A DNA stretch of 19,004 nucleotides, from the NCBI GenBank assembly GCA_934660965.1, contig CAKUIM010000037.1:1-19004 (forward strand). The letters are read 5' to 3'. Within the stretch, counting starts at the first letter, position 1, and the number at the start of each line of letters is the position of its first letter. The notes beneath the pieces were generated by a model. The model was not told where the DNA came from. It searched no databases and saw only the letters and a program-made list of their open reading frames with translations. Source of the stretch: an uncultured Oscillospiraceae bacterium. Its GTDB lineage: Bacteria > Bacillota > Clostridia > Oscillospirales > Oscillospiraceae. The translations under genes were made by a program, and so were the position numbers. Shown piece by piece: positions 1 through 7,291 of the stretch.

Positions 1-1032
<1,032 letters not shown>

Positions 1033-1094
1033 TTTTGAGTTTCCTCCTTATATTTCCGTATTAATAAGCTTCAAAATTCCCTTATTCTGGGGAT

Positions 1095-1123
1095 ATTCTA
1101 TCGCATAGCCGGAGAAAAAGCAA
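1095..1123 (-). promoter_or_regulatory. Predicted internal promoter for tuf
   Basis: On the minus strand TTGCTT (1118-1123) and TAGAAT (1095-1100) are separated by 17 bp, giving a -10 with 5 of 6 consensus bases and a weaker -35. The transcription start would fall near 1088, about 55 nt before the tuf ATG. It would let tuf be transcribed more than the upstream str genes. An imperfect hairpin (CCGGAAAAA...TTTTTCTCCGG, 1109-1137) overlaps the -35 and has no T-tract behind it, so it is not a convincing fusA terminator. Confidence 0.55.
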
Positions 1124-1149
1124 CACTATTTTTCCGGCACTCGGGACGC

Positions 1150-3258
1150 TCAGCCCTCGTCCTTGCGGCCGCGCTGGGCAATGATCTTCTCGGCAATGCT
1201 CTTGGGGATCTCCACATAGCTGTGGGGCTCCATGGAGTACTGGCCGCGGCCCTGGGTGGCGGAACGCAGGTCAGTGGCATAGCCGAACATGTTAGCCAGA
1301 GGCACCAGGGCGTCGATCTGAGTGGCACCGGGGCGGCTCTCCTGACCCTGGATCTGGCCGCGGCGGCTGTTCAGGTCGCCGATGACGTTGCCCAGGTAAT
1401 CGTCGGGGACGATGACGGACACCTTCATCATGGGCTCGAGCAGGCAGGGATCGGCCTTGCGGCAGGCCTCCTTGAAGGCCATGGAGCCGGCAATCTTAAA
1501 GGCCATTTCAGAGGAGTCAACCTCGTGGTAGGAGCCGAACACCAGGTGGACCTTCACGTCCACGACGGGGTAGCCGGCCAGCACGCCGGCCTGCATAGCG
1601 CCCTGGATACCGGCGTCGATGGCCGGGATATACTCCTTGGGGATGACGCCGCCGGTGATCTCGTTGAGGAACTCGTAGCCCTTGCCGGACTCGTTGGGCT
1701 CCACAATGATGCGGCAGTGGCCGTACTGGCCCTTACCGCCGGACTGACGGGCATACTTGGTGTCCTGCTCCACGCTCTTCTTGATGGTCTCCTTGTAGGC
1801 GACCTGGGGCGCGCCCACGTTGGCCTCCACCTTGTACTCGCGCAGCAGACGATCCACGATGATCTCCAGGTGGAGCTCGCCCATGCCGGCGATGATGGTC
1901 TGGCCGGTTTCCTCGTCGGTGTAGGTCTTGAAGGTGGGGTCCTCCTCGGCCAGCTTCATCAGGGCAATGCCCATTTTCTCCTGGCCGGCCTTGGTCTTGG
2001 GTTCGATGGCCACACGGATGACAGGCTCGGGGAACTCCATGGACTCGAGGATAATGGGGGCCTTCTCGTCGCACAGGGTGTCGCCGGTGGTGGTGTTCTT
2101 CAGGCCGATGACGGCGCAGATGTCGCCGGCATAGCAGCACTCAATGTCCTCACGGTGGTTGGCGTGCATCTGAAGGATGCGGCCGATGCGCTCCTTCTGC
2201 TTCTTGGTGGAGTTGAGCACGCTGGTGCCGGTGTTGAGGACGCCGGAATACACGCGCACGAAGGACAGGCGGCCCACAAACGGGTCGGTGGCGATCTTGA
2301 ACGCCAGACCGGAGAAGGGCGCGTTGTCGTCGGCGTGGCGCACATCGGGCTCATCCGTCTCGGGATTGACCCCGTCAATGGCGGGGATGTCCACGGGAGA
2401 GGGCATATAGTCCACGATGGCGTCCAGCAGCTTCTGCACACCCTTGTTCTTGTAAGAGGTGCCGCAGGTGACGGGGACCATCTTGTTGTCGATGGTGGCC
2501 TGACGGATGGTCTTGCGGATGAGCTCCTGGGGGATGGGCTGCTCCTCGAGAGCCAGCTCCATGATCTCGTCGTTGAGGTCGGCGCAGGCGTCTATCAGCT
2601 TGGTGCGGTACTCCTGGGCCAGCTCCAGCATATCGGCGGGGATCTCCTCCACGCGCATGTCCTTGCCCATCTCGTCGTAGTAGATGTCGGCGTCCATCTC
2701 CACCAGGTCGATGATGCCCTTGAAGGTATCCTCAGAGCCGACGGGGAGCTGGATGGGAACGGCGTTGCACTTGAGGCGGTCGTGGATCATGTGCAGCACG
2801 TTGTAGAAGTCGGCGCCCATGATGTCCATCTTGTTGACATAGATCATGCGGGGGACATGATAGTTGTCCGCCTGACGCCACACGGTCTCGGACTGGGGCT
2901 CGACGCCGCCCTTGGCGCACATGACGGTGACAGAGCCGTCCAGCACGCGCAGAGAGCGCTCCACCTCGACGGTGAAGTCCACGTGGCCCGGGGTGTCGAT
3001 GATGTTCAGACGGGTCTGGGGGAACTGATTCTTGGTTCCCTTCCAGTAGCAGGTGGTGGCGGCGGAGGTGATGGTGATGCCGCGCTCCTGCTCCTGGGCC
3101 ATCCAGTCCATGGTGGCGGTGCCGTCATGGGTCTCGCCGATCTTGTAGTTGACGCCGGTGTAGTAGAGAATACGCTCGGTGGTGGTGGTCTTACCGGCGT
3201 CGATATGGGCCATGATGCCGATATTTCTGGTATTCTCCAGAGAGACTTTTCTAGACAT
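1150..3258 (-). CDS. fusA: Elongation factor G
   Basis: EF-G is the cytosolic GTPase that drives translocation of tRNA and mRNA and, with RRF, ribosome recycling. The 702-residue product has the normal family length. Visible motifs are AHIDAGKTT in the P-loop (17-25), ERGITITSAATT in switch I (58-69), DTPGHVDF with the catalytic His92 (88-95) and NKMD (142-145). The C-terminal half carries the expected domain IV and V signatures, such as GGVIPKEYIPAIDAG and RRGQIQGQ. The start is ATG at 3256-3258 with GGAGGAG 10-15 nt upstream. That Shine-Dalgarno sits in the 18-bp gap after the rpsG stop, so the two genes are tightly coupled. It is a standard EF-G1, with no sign of the degenerate EF-G2 or tetracycline-protection type. 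Confidence 0.98.
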   Translation of the reverse strand: MSRKVSLENTRNIGIMAHIDAGKTTTTERILYYTGVNYKIGETHDGTATMDWMAQEQERGITITSAATTCYWKGTKNQFPQTRLNIIDTPGHVDFTVEVERSLRVLDGSVTVMCAKGGVEPQSETVWRQADNYHVPRMIYVNKMDIMGADFYNVLHMIHDRLKCNAVPIQLPVGSEDTFKGIIDLVEMDADIYYDEMGKDMRVEEIPADMLELAQEYRTKLIDACADLNDEIMELALEEQPIPQELIRKTIRQATIDNKMVPVTCGTSYKNKGVQKLLDAIVDYMPSPVDIPAIDGVNPETDEPDVRHADDNAPFSGLAFKIATDPFVGRLSFVRVYSGVLNTGTSVLNSTKKQKERIGRILQMHANHREDIECCYAGDICAVIGLKNTTTGDTLCDEKAPIILESMEFPEPVIRVAIEPKTKAGQEKMGIALMKLAEEDPTFKTYTDEETGQTIIAGMGELHLEIIVDRLLREYKVEANVGAPQVAYKETIKKSVEQDTKYARQSGGKGQYGHCRIIVEPNESGKGYEFLNEITGGVIPKEYIPAIDAGIQGAMQAGVLAGYPVVDVKVHLVFGSYHEVDSSEMAFKIAGSMAFKEACRKADPCLLEPMMKVSVIVPDDYLGNVIGDLNSRRGQIQGQESRPGATQIDALVPLANMFGYATDLRSATQGRGQYSMEPHSYVEIPKSIAEKIIAQRGRKDEG

Positions 3259-3276
3259 ATTTCTGTCGCTCCTCCG

Positions 3277-3747
3277 TTACCAGCGGTAATGGGCAAAGGC
3301 CTTGTTGGACTCGGCCATCTTGTGGGTGTCCTCGCGCTTTTTCACAGCGGAGCCGGTGTTGTTGGCCGCGTCCATGATCTCGCCGGCAAGGCGCTCCTTC
3401 ATAGTTTTCTCGCCGCGGTTGCGGGAGTAAGTGGTCAGCCAGCGCAGGCCAAGGGTCTGGCGGCGCTCCGGGCGGACCTCGATGGGCACCTGATAGGTGG
3501 CGCCGCCCACACGGCGGGCCTTGACCTCCAGGGACGGCATGATGTTCTCAATGGCGGTGTTGAAGACCTCCAGGGGCTCCTGGCCGGTCTTTTCCTTGAT
3601 GATGTCAAAAGCACCGTAGACGACCTTCTGGGCCACGCCCTTTTTGCCGTCGAGCATGATGCTGTTGACAAGCTTAGTGACTAAGACGGAACTATACAGC
3701 GGATCCGGCAGGATTTCCCGCTTGGGTACGTTTCCTCTTCTGGGCAC
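3277..3747 (-). CDS. rpsG: 30S ribosomal protein S7 (GTG start)
   Basis: S7 nucleates assembly of the 30S head by binding the 3' major domain of 16S rRNA and lines the E site. The product from GTG at 3745-3747 is 156 residues and begins MPRRGNVPKREILPDPLY, the standard length and N-terminus. Conserved family stretches include NSIMLDGKK, GGATYQVPIEVRPERR and NNTGSAVKKREDTHKMAESNKAFAHYRW at the C-terminus. An upstream in-frame ATG at 3763-3765 would add six residues, but those codons contain the Shine-Dalgarno itself (AAGGAGGG, 3755-3762), which sits 7-8 nt before the GTG; the GTG is therefore chosen. S7 is the autogenous repressor of the str operon in E. coli; whether it acts so here is unknown. 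Confidence 0.96.
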   Translation of the reverse strand: MPRRGNVPKREILPDPLYSSVLVTKLVNSIMLDGKKGVAQKVVYGAFDIIKEKTGQEPLEVFNTAIENIMPSLEVKARRVGGATYQVPIEVRPERRQTLGLRWLTTYSRNRGEKTMKERLAGEIMDAANNTGSAVKKREDTHKMAESNKAFAHYRW

Positions 3748-3765
3748 TTTGCTTCCCTCCTTCAT

Positions 3766-3948
3766 ATTAAAATGATTTCATAGGTACTCAAAGCCCGACC
3801 TTCCCCCGCGCTGCGGCGGGCTCCGGTCTGATGCTCCGTACATGCCTGTCCGAGGCCGACCCATAAATCTATATGGAATCAACGCTCGGCAAGGCTGGTG
3901 CCTTGCGCGATCGCGCAAAACGCTTTTTGGGGTGCTCGGGGAAGAAGC
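3766..3948 (-). promoter_or_regulatory. Structured rpsL-rpsG intercistronic region
   Basis: This spacer between the S12 stop and the S7 start is long for a str operon. It holds a perfect 16-bp palindrome TTGCGCGATCGCGCAA (3903-3918) and a perfect hairpin GCAAGGC-TGGT-GCCTTGC (3889-3906) that share bases 3903-3906, so both cannot fold fully at once. Nearer rpsG is a GC-rich stem nested inside GACC/GGTC arms (about 3808-3838). There is no T-tract after any stem and no good promoter. The position matches where E. coli S7 binds its own mRNA, so a ribosomal-protein regulatory element is a reasonable inference, not a demonstrated one. Confidence 0.4.
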
Positions 3949-4374
3949 TTACTTCTTCTTGCCGGCCTTGGGCCGCTTGGCGCCGTACTTGGAACGGGCC
4001 TGCATACGGCCGTTGACGCCCTGGGTGTCCAGAGTGCCGCGGATGATGTGGTAACGCACACCGGGAAGGTCCTTGACACGGCCGCCGCGGATGAGAACCA
4101 CAGAGTGCTCCTGCAGGTTGTGGCCCACGCCGGGAATGTAGGCGGTGACCTCGTAGCCGTTGGTCAGGCGCACACGGGCGATCTTACGCAGAGCGGAGTT
4201 CGGCTTCTTCGGGGTGGAAGTACGAACCGCAGTGCACACGCCGCGCTTCTGGGGAGAGGGCAGGTCGGTCTCCTTGTTCTTCAGGGTGTTCAGACCATGC
4301 TGCATGGCGGGAGAGTTGGACTTGTAGGTGCTCTTCTCACGGCCCTTGCGTACCAGTTGGTTAAAAGTAGGCAT
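3949..4374 (-). CDS. rpsL: 30S ribosomal protein S12
   Basis: S12 sits at the decoding centre of the 30S subunit and controls decoding accuracy. The 141-residue product is of the longer Firmicutes type, with about 13 extra residues (around 26-39) compared with E. coli. Conserved segments are PQKRGVCTAVRTSTPKKPNSALRK (41-64) and GHNLQEHSVVLIRGGRVKDLPGVRYH (84-109). Lys56 and Lys101, equivalent to the E. coli lysines altered in streptomycin-resistant mutants (K42 and K87), are both present, so this is the sensitive-type allele. Asp102 is the residue modified by RimO where that enzyme exists. The start ATG (4372-4374) has AAAGGAGGAA just upstream. It is the second gene of the str operon. Confidence 0.98.
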   Translation of the reverse strand: MPTFNQLVRKGREKSTYKSNSPAMQHGLNTLKNKETDLPSPQKRGVCTAVRTSTPKKPNSALRKIARVRLTNGYEVTAYIPGVGHNLQEHSVVLIRGGRVKDLPGVRYHIIRGTLDTQGVNGRMQARSKYGAKRPKAGKKK

Positions 4375-4403
4375 GATGTTCCTCCTTTCCTGAAATATAT
4401 CTA

Positions 4404-4438
4404 TTTTAACGCAATAACCAAAGATTATTCCGTTAAAA
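4404..4438 (-). repeat. 14-bp inverted repeat between L7Ae-like gene and rpsL
   Basis: The arms TTTTAACGCAATAA (4404-4417) and TTATTCCGTTAAAA (4425-4438) pair over 14 positions with a single mismatch around a 7-nt loop. The element lies 30 bp before the rpsL ATG. In RNA it would be a long, A/U-rich hairpin close to the S12 ribosome-binding site. It is AT-rich and has no run of U after it beyond four bases, so it is not a typical terminator. It could be an RNA processing site, an autoregulatory element or a protein-binding site. Confidence 0.6.
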
Positions 4439-4462
4439 CCAAAAATACTGCGCGCCCGGCCC

Positions 4463-4702
4463 TTATACGGTGGCGGCCACGGCTGCGCCCACCGCGATGC
4501 CGCAGGCGGCGCCCAGCGCGCGCATGGTGTCTACCCAGCAAACGCCCACGCCGCACTCCCGGGCCTGGGCCTCCAGTGGCTCTACCAGGGCGGGGTCTGC
4601 GTCCCGGGCAAGGAAAATGGTCTTGACGACGCGGCCGTCAAGGGCCCGGCGGGTCTGCTTGATGCCGACGACTTTTTCCGAATTTTTCAGCTCCTCCAGC
4701 AT
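4463..4702 (-). CDS. L7Ae-family kink-turn RNA-binding protein (YbxF-like)
   Basis: This 79-residue protein belongs to the L7Ae/L30e/Gadd45 family, whose bacterial members (YbxF/YlxQ) bind kink-turn RNA and associate with ribosomes. The signature VVGIKQTRRAL (about residues 11-21) matches the RNA-contacting G-x-K-Q-x-x-x-A-L segment. It is followed by an alternating beta/alpha pattern ending in a glycine/alanine-rich tail (GIAVGAAVAATV). The start is MLEELKNSEK at 4700-4702: the bases before it (AAGGGAGGG, 8-16 nt upstream) are a ribosome-binding site. A longer reading from 4729 would translate through that site. In Firmicutes this gene commonly sits between rpoC and rpsL; here it is the first gene of the operon. 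Confidence 0.9.
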   Translation of the reverse strand: MLEELKNSEKVVGIKQTRRALDGRVVKTIFLARDADPALVEPLEAQARECGVGVCWVDTMRALGAACGIAVGAAVAATV

Positions 4703-4740
4703 CTGCAAACCCTCCCTTAGGCATACCAACGCAATTTGGA

Positions 4741-4769
4741 ATTATACCACAGTATTCTGGCCCCGTCAA
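4741..4769 (-). promoter_or_regulatory. Strong sigma-A promoter of the str operon
   Basis: On the minus strand TTGACG (4764-4769) and TATAAT (4741-4746) are 17 bp apart, and the -10 is preceded by TGG, an extended -10. Five of six -35 bases and all -10 bases match consensus. Transcription should begin near 4734, leaving a leader of about 32 nt before the L7Ae-like gene. It is the best-matching promoter in the window, as expected for translation genes, and shows that the str operon does not depend on read-through from an upstream rpoBC. Confidence 0.9.
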
Positions 4770-4823
4770 GCGCTTTTCCCCTGCCCGCGCCCATTATTTC
4801 CGGCTTTTTCCGCCCGGAGCGGC

Positions 4824-4856
4824 AAAAAGAGACGGAGGCGCCGAAACGCCCCCGTC
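4824..4856 (-). terminator. Intrinsic terminator of icd
   Basis: The minus-strand transcript forms the stem GACGGGGGCG/CGCCTCCGTC (4831-4840 with 4847-4856, one G-U pair) with a 6-nt loop, followed by TCTTTTTG. It starts 16 bp after the icd stop and separates icd from the str promoter downstream. Confidence 0.85.
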
Positions 4857-4872
4857 CCATTGCTCTTTTTTC

Positions 4873-6072
4873 TTACAGCCGCGCCCGGATGGCCTGGAGG
4901 AATGCAAGGCCCGTCACCTTCTGCACCGGGGCCTCCCCCTCCCAGAGCCCGGCCAGGTCGCCGGTCATAACGCCGCTTTCCACCGTCTCGATGGCGGCGC
5001 GCTCCAGGCGCCCGGCAAAATCGGTAAGGGCAGCGATGCCGTCCAGCTCGCCCCGCTTGGCAAGGGCCCCTGTCCAGGCGAAAAGGGTGGCCATGGGGTT
5101 GGTGGACACCTGCTCCCCCTTCAGGTGACGGTAGTAGTGCTGGGTCACCGTACCGTGGGCCGCCTCGTACTCGTACTTCCCGTCCGGGGAGACCAGCACG
5201 GAGGTCATCATGGCAAGGGAGCCGAAGGCGGTGGACACCATGTCGCTCATCACATCGCCGTCGTAGTTCTTGCACGCCCAGATGAAGCCGCCCCTGGAGC
5301 GGATGACCCGGGCCACGGCGTCGTCGATGAGGGTATAGAAATAGGTGATGCCCCGCTGGGCGAACTGTTCTTTATACTCCGCCTCGAAGAGGTCGGCAAA
5401 AATGTCCTTGAAGCGGTGGTCGTACTGCTTGGAGATGGTATCCTTGGCGGAGAACCACAGGTCCTGCCCGGTGGCCAGGGCATAGCGGAAGCAGGAGTGG
5501 GCAAAGGAGGTGATGGAGGCGTCGGTGTTGAACTGGCCCTGGAGCACACCGGGGCCGTCAAAGTCGTGGATGGTCTGGCGCTGCTCGCTGCCGTCCGCCC
5601 CGGTGAACACCAGCTCCGCCCGGCCCGCGCCGGGGGCGCGCAGCTCGCTTGCCTTATAGACGTCGCCGTAGGCGTGGCGGGCAATGGTGATGGGCTCGCG
5701 CCAGTTCTTCACCACCGGGTTGATGCCCCGCACCATGATGGGGGCGCGGAACACCGTGCCGTCCAGGATGGCCCGGATGGTGCCGTTGGGGGACTTCCAC
5801 ATCTGGGAGAGCTGATATTCCTCCACCCGCTGGGCGTTGGGGGTGATGGTGGCGCACTTCACCGCCACGCCAAGGCGCTTGGTGGCCTCGGCAGACTCCA
5901 CCGTCACCCGGTCGCCGGTGGCCTCCCGGTTGGGAAGGCCCAGGTCGTAATACTCGGTTTTCAGGTCGATATAGGGCTCGAGCAGCTCTTCCTTGATCTG
6001 CTGCCACAAAATGCGGGTCATCTCGTCCCCGTCCATCTCCACCAGGGGGGTCGTCATCGGAATTTTATTCAT
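4873..6072 (-). CDS. icd: Isocitrate dehydrogenase, eukaryote-type homodimeric (NADP-type fold)
   Basis: The enzyme oxidatively decarboxylates isocitrate to 2-oxoglutarate in the cytoplasm, supplying glutamate precursors and NAD(P)H. The 399-residue product aligns in length and numbering with human IDH1. Substrate residues Ser94, Asn96, Arg100, Arg109 and Arg132 (in ARHAYGD) and Tyr139 are all present. So are the metal ligands Asp250 (LIDD), Asp273 and Asp277 (YDGDVMSD). In the cofactor loop HGTVTQHYYRH, the arginine that contacts the NADP 2'-phosphate in IDH1 (Arg314) is Gln311, while the next His (312) and a basic residue at 258 are kept; cofactor preference is therefore less certain than the enzyme call. 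The start ATG has AAAGGAG 8 nt upstream. It lies 46 bp after the DUF975 gene with no visible terminator between them, so co-transcription is likely. Confidence 0.95.
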   Translation of the reverse strand: MNKIPMTTPLVEMDGDEMTRILWQQIKEELLEPYIDLKTEYYDLGLPNREATGDRVTVESAEATKRLGVAVKCATITPNAQRVEEYQLSQMWKSPNGTIRAILDGTVFRAPIMVRGINPVVKNWREPITIARHAYGDVYKASELRAPGAGRAELVFTGADGSEQRQTIHDFDGPGVLQGQFNTDASITSFAHSCFRYALATGQDLWFSAKDTISKQYDHRFKDIFADLFEAEYKEQFAQRGITYFYTLIDDAVARVIRSRGGFIWACKNYDGDVMSDMVSTAFGSLAMMTSVLVSPDGKYEYEAAHGTVTQHYYRHLKGEQVSTNPMATLFAWTGALAKRGELDGIAALTDFAGRLERAAIETVESGVMTGDLAGLWEGEAPVQKVTGLAFLQAIRARL

Positions 6073-6118
6073 GGGAATGCTCCTTTAATCGAATTTCGCT
6101 TGCCGCCGCGGGGTACGT

Positions 6119-7135
6119 TTACTGCCAGTCGGCGCTGCTCCAGCTGCCGTCGTCCCGGGGCGCACTCTCCCCGGCGGGCGCACCGCCGTCCTGAATGCGG
6201 GCAATGTCGTAAAACCGGGCCGTGCTGCCCCCAATATAGGGACTCAGCCACAGCGAAAGCGGCATGGTGAACAGCCAGACGAGGATTGTGGTGACAATTC
6301 CACCGGCGGTCATGCCGCCCAGCGCGCCGGCAACGTTCTCGCTGACAAGGCCGGAAACGCCGGTGGTGACCAGAAGGCCGATGCCGCTGACCACCGAGCC
6401 GATCAGCGCCACCAGCAGATACCAGCCGATGAAGGAGATTTCCAGCACAAAAAGCTGCCACTTGCGCCCCCGCATGAGCTCCTTGCTGCGGCGCAGGGCC
6501 TGGAGGGAGTCCACCCCCTCGTCCAGCAGGACATAGTCCGCCAGCACATAGCGCAGGGAGAAGCCCACGCTGAGCACCGCCACCGCAAGCCACGCCACGA
6601 TGGACAGCGTAATGCCCATGGAGCCCTTGACCCACAGCAGCATCATCGCCGTAACCGCCGCGCCGCCCAGGCTGAAGAGAAGCGACCACAGGGCGGAGAA
6701 AATGCCGCCCAAAAGGCCGTTGAGCAGCACCCAGCCCCACTTGGGGAAGGCGCACAGCAGCCGGCCGTAAGAGGACTCCTCGCCCCGCACCATGCTAAGG
6801 CAGTAGCCCTTGTAGCCGTATTGCAGCGTCCAGTTCACCACGGTGGACAAAAGGCCGGCAAGCGCGCCGATGGACACAAGGCCGCCGGCATAGCCCGCCA
6901 GCACCGAAATCAGGCCCATCAGCTCATCCATTGTCGCAGGCGGGTTGCGCATGAGCATCTGCGTGAGGGCGGCAACGCTCTCACCGCCGATAAGAATGGA
7001 CCGCAGCCCCTGAACCGCAAGGCCCAGCACAAAGGTGATAGCCAGGTAAACCAAGGTCAGCAGCATGGCGTTGGGCCGTGCCCCGCGCATGCTCTGCTTG
7101 ACCTCTTCCTTCATTGCACTGCGGTTATACTCCAT
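6119..7135 (-). CDS. DUF975-family integral membrane protein
   Basis: This 338-residue polytopic membrane protein carries the DUF975 hallmarks: LRYVLADYVLLDEG (194-207), RRSKELMRGRKWQLFVLEISFIGW (215-238) and the closing WLSPYIGGSTARFYD (296-310). About six hydrophobic segments are visible (near 24-44, 75-100, 135-168, 174-194, 228-256 and 276-298), with a hydrophilic, acidic C-terminal tail. The N-terminus MEYNRSAMKEEVKQSMRG is also typical of the family. No enzymatic motif is present and the family's function is unknown. The start is well supported by GAAGGAGGAA upstream. It has a good promoter at 7207-7235 and is followed by icd; no functional link between the two is evident from the sequence. 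Confidence 0.88.
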   Translation of the reverse strand: MEYNRSAMKEEVKQSMRGARPNAMLLTLVYLAITFVLGLAVQGLRSILIGGESVAALTQMLMRNPPATMDELMGLISVLAGYAGGLVSIGALAGLLSTVVNWTLQYGYKGYCLSMVRGEESSYGRLLCAFPKWGWVLLNGLLGGIFSALWSLLFSLGGAAVTAMMLLWVKGSMGITLSIVAWLAVAVLSVGFSLRYVLADYVLLDEGVDSLQALRRSKELMRGRKWQLFVLEISFIGWYLLVALIGSVVSGIGLLVTTGVSGLVSENVAGALGGMTAGGIVTTILVWLFTMPLSLWLSPYIGGSTARFYDIARIQDGGAPAGESAPRDDGSWSSADWQ

Positions 7136-7206
7136 AATTCTTCCTCCTTCTTTCCCGGGAAATCCTCCCCGGCAGGCGCTGCGCGGCGCCCTCTCTCTTA
7201 TGGAAC

Positions 7207-7235
7207 ATTTTACCGGGTTTCGCCCGCCGCGTCAA
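7207..7235 (-). promoter_or_regulatory. Sigma-A promoter for the DUF975-icd unit
   Basis: TTGACG (7230-7235) and TAAAAT (7207-7212) on the minus strand are separated by exactly 17 bp, each with 5 of 6 consensus bases. The predicted start near 7200 gives a leader of about 64 nt. It lies between the terminator of the ATPase gene and the DUF975 gene, so it marks the start of a new transcription unit. Confidence 0.85.
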
Positions 7236-7248
7236 TGACGTATCCCAT

Positions 7249-7284
7249 AAAAAATGCAGCCCGGAACGCCCCAGGCTGCATTTT
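7249..7284 (-). terminator. Intrinsic terminator of the P-type ATPase gene
   Basis: A perfect 11-bp stem AAAATGCAGCC/GGCTGCATTTT (7251-7261 with 7274-7284) with a 12-nt loop is followed on the minus strand by six T. It begins 8 bp beyond the ATPase stop codon. Confidence 0.9.
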
Positions 7285-7291
7285 ATTCCGG

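Noticed and set aside
1222..3684. 820-codon plus-strand reading frame
   Set aside because: Antisense to fusA and rpsG, both unmistakable; no ribosome-binding site or domain.
3748..3765. ATG start for rpsG six codons upstream
   Set aside because: Those codons are the Shine-Dalgarno sequence itself, and S7 of normal length begins at the GTG (PRRGNVPKR).
3903..3918. GCGATCGC core of the palindrome as a HIP1-type repeat
   Set aside because: HIP1 is an abundant cyanobacterial repeat; here it was noticed only once and in a Clostridia-like genome.
4394..4421. TTGGTT-16-TATATT as a promoter for rpsL
   Set aside because: The start would fall on the ribosome-binding site, leaving almost no leader, and the -35 is poor.
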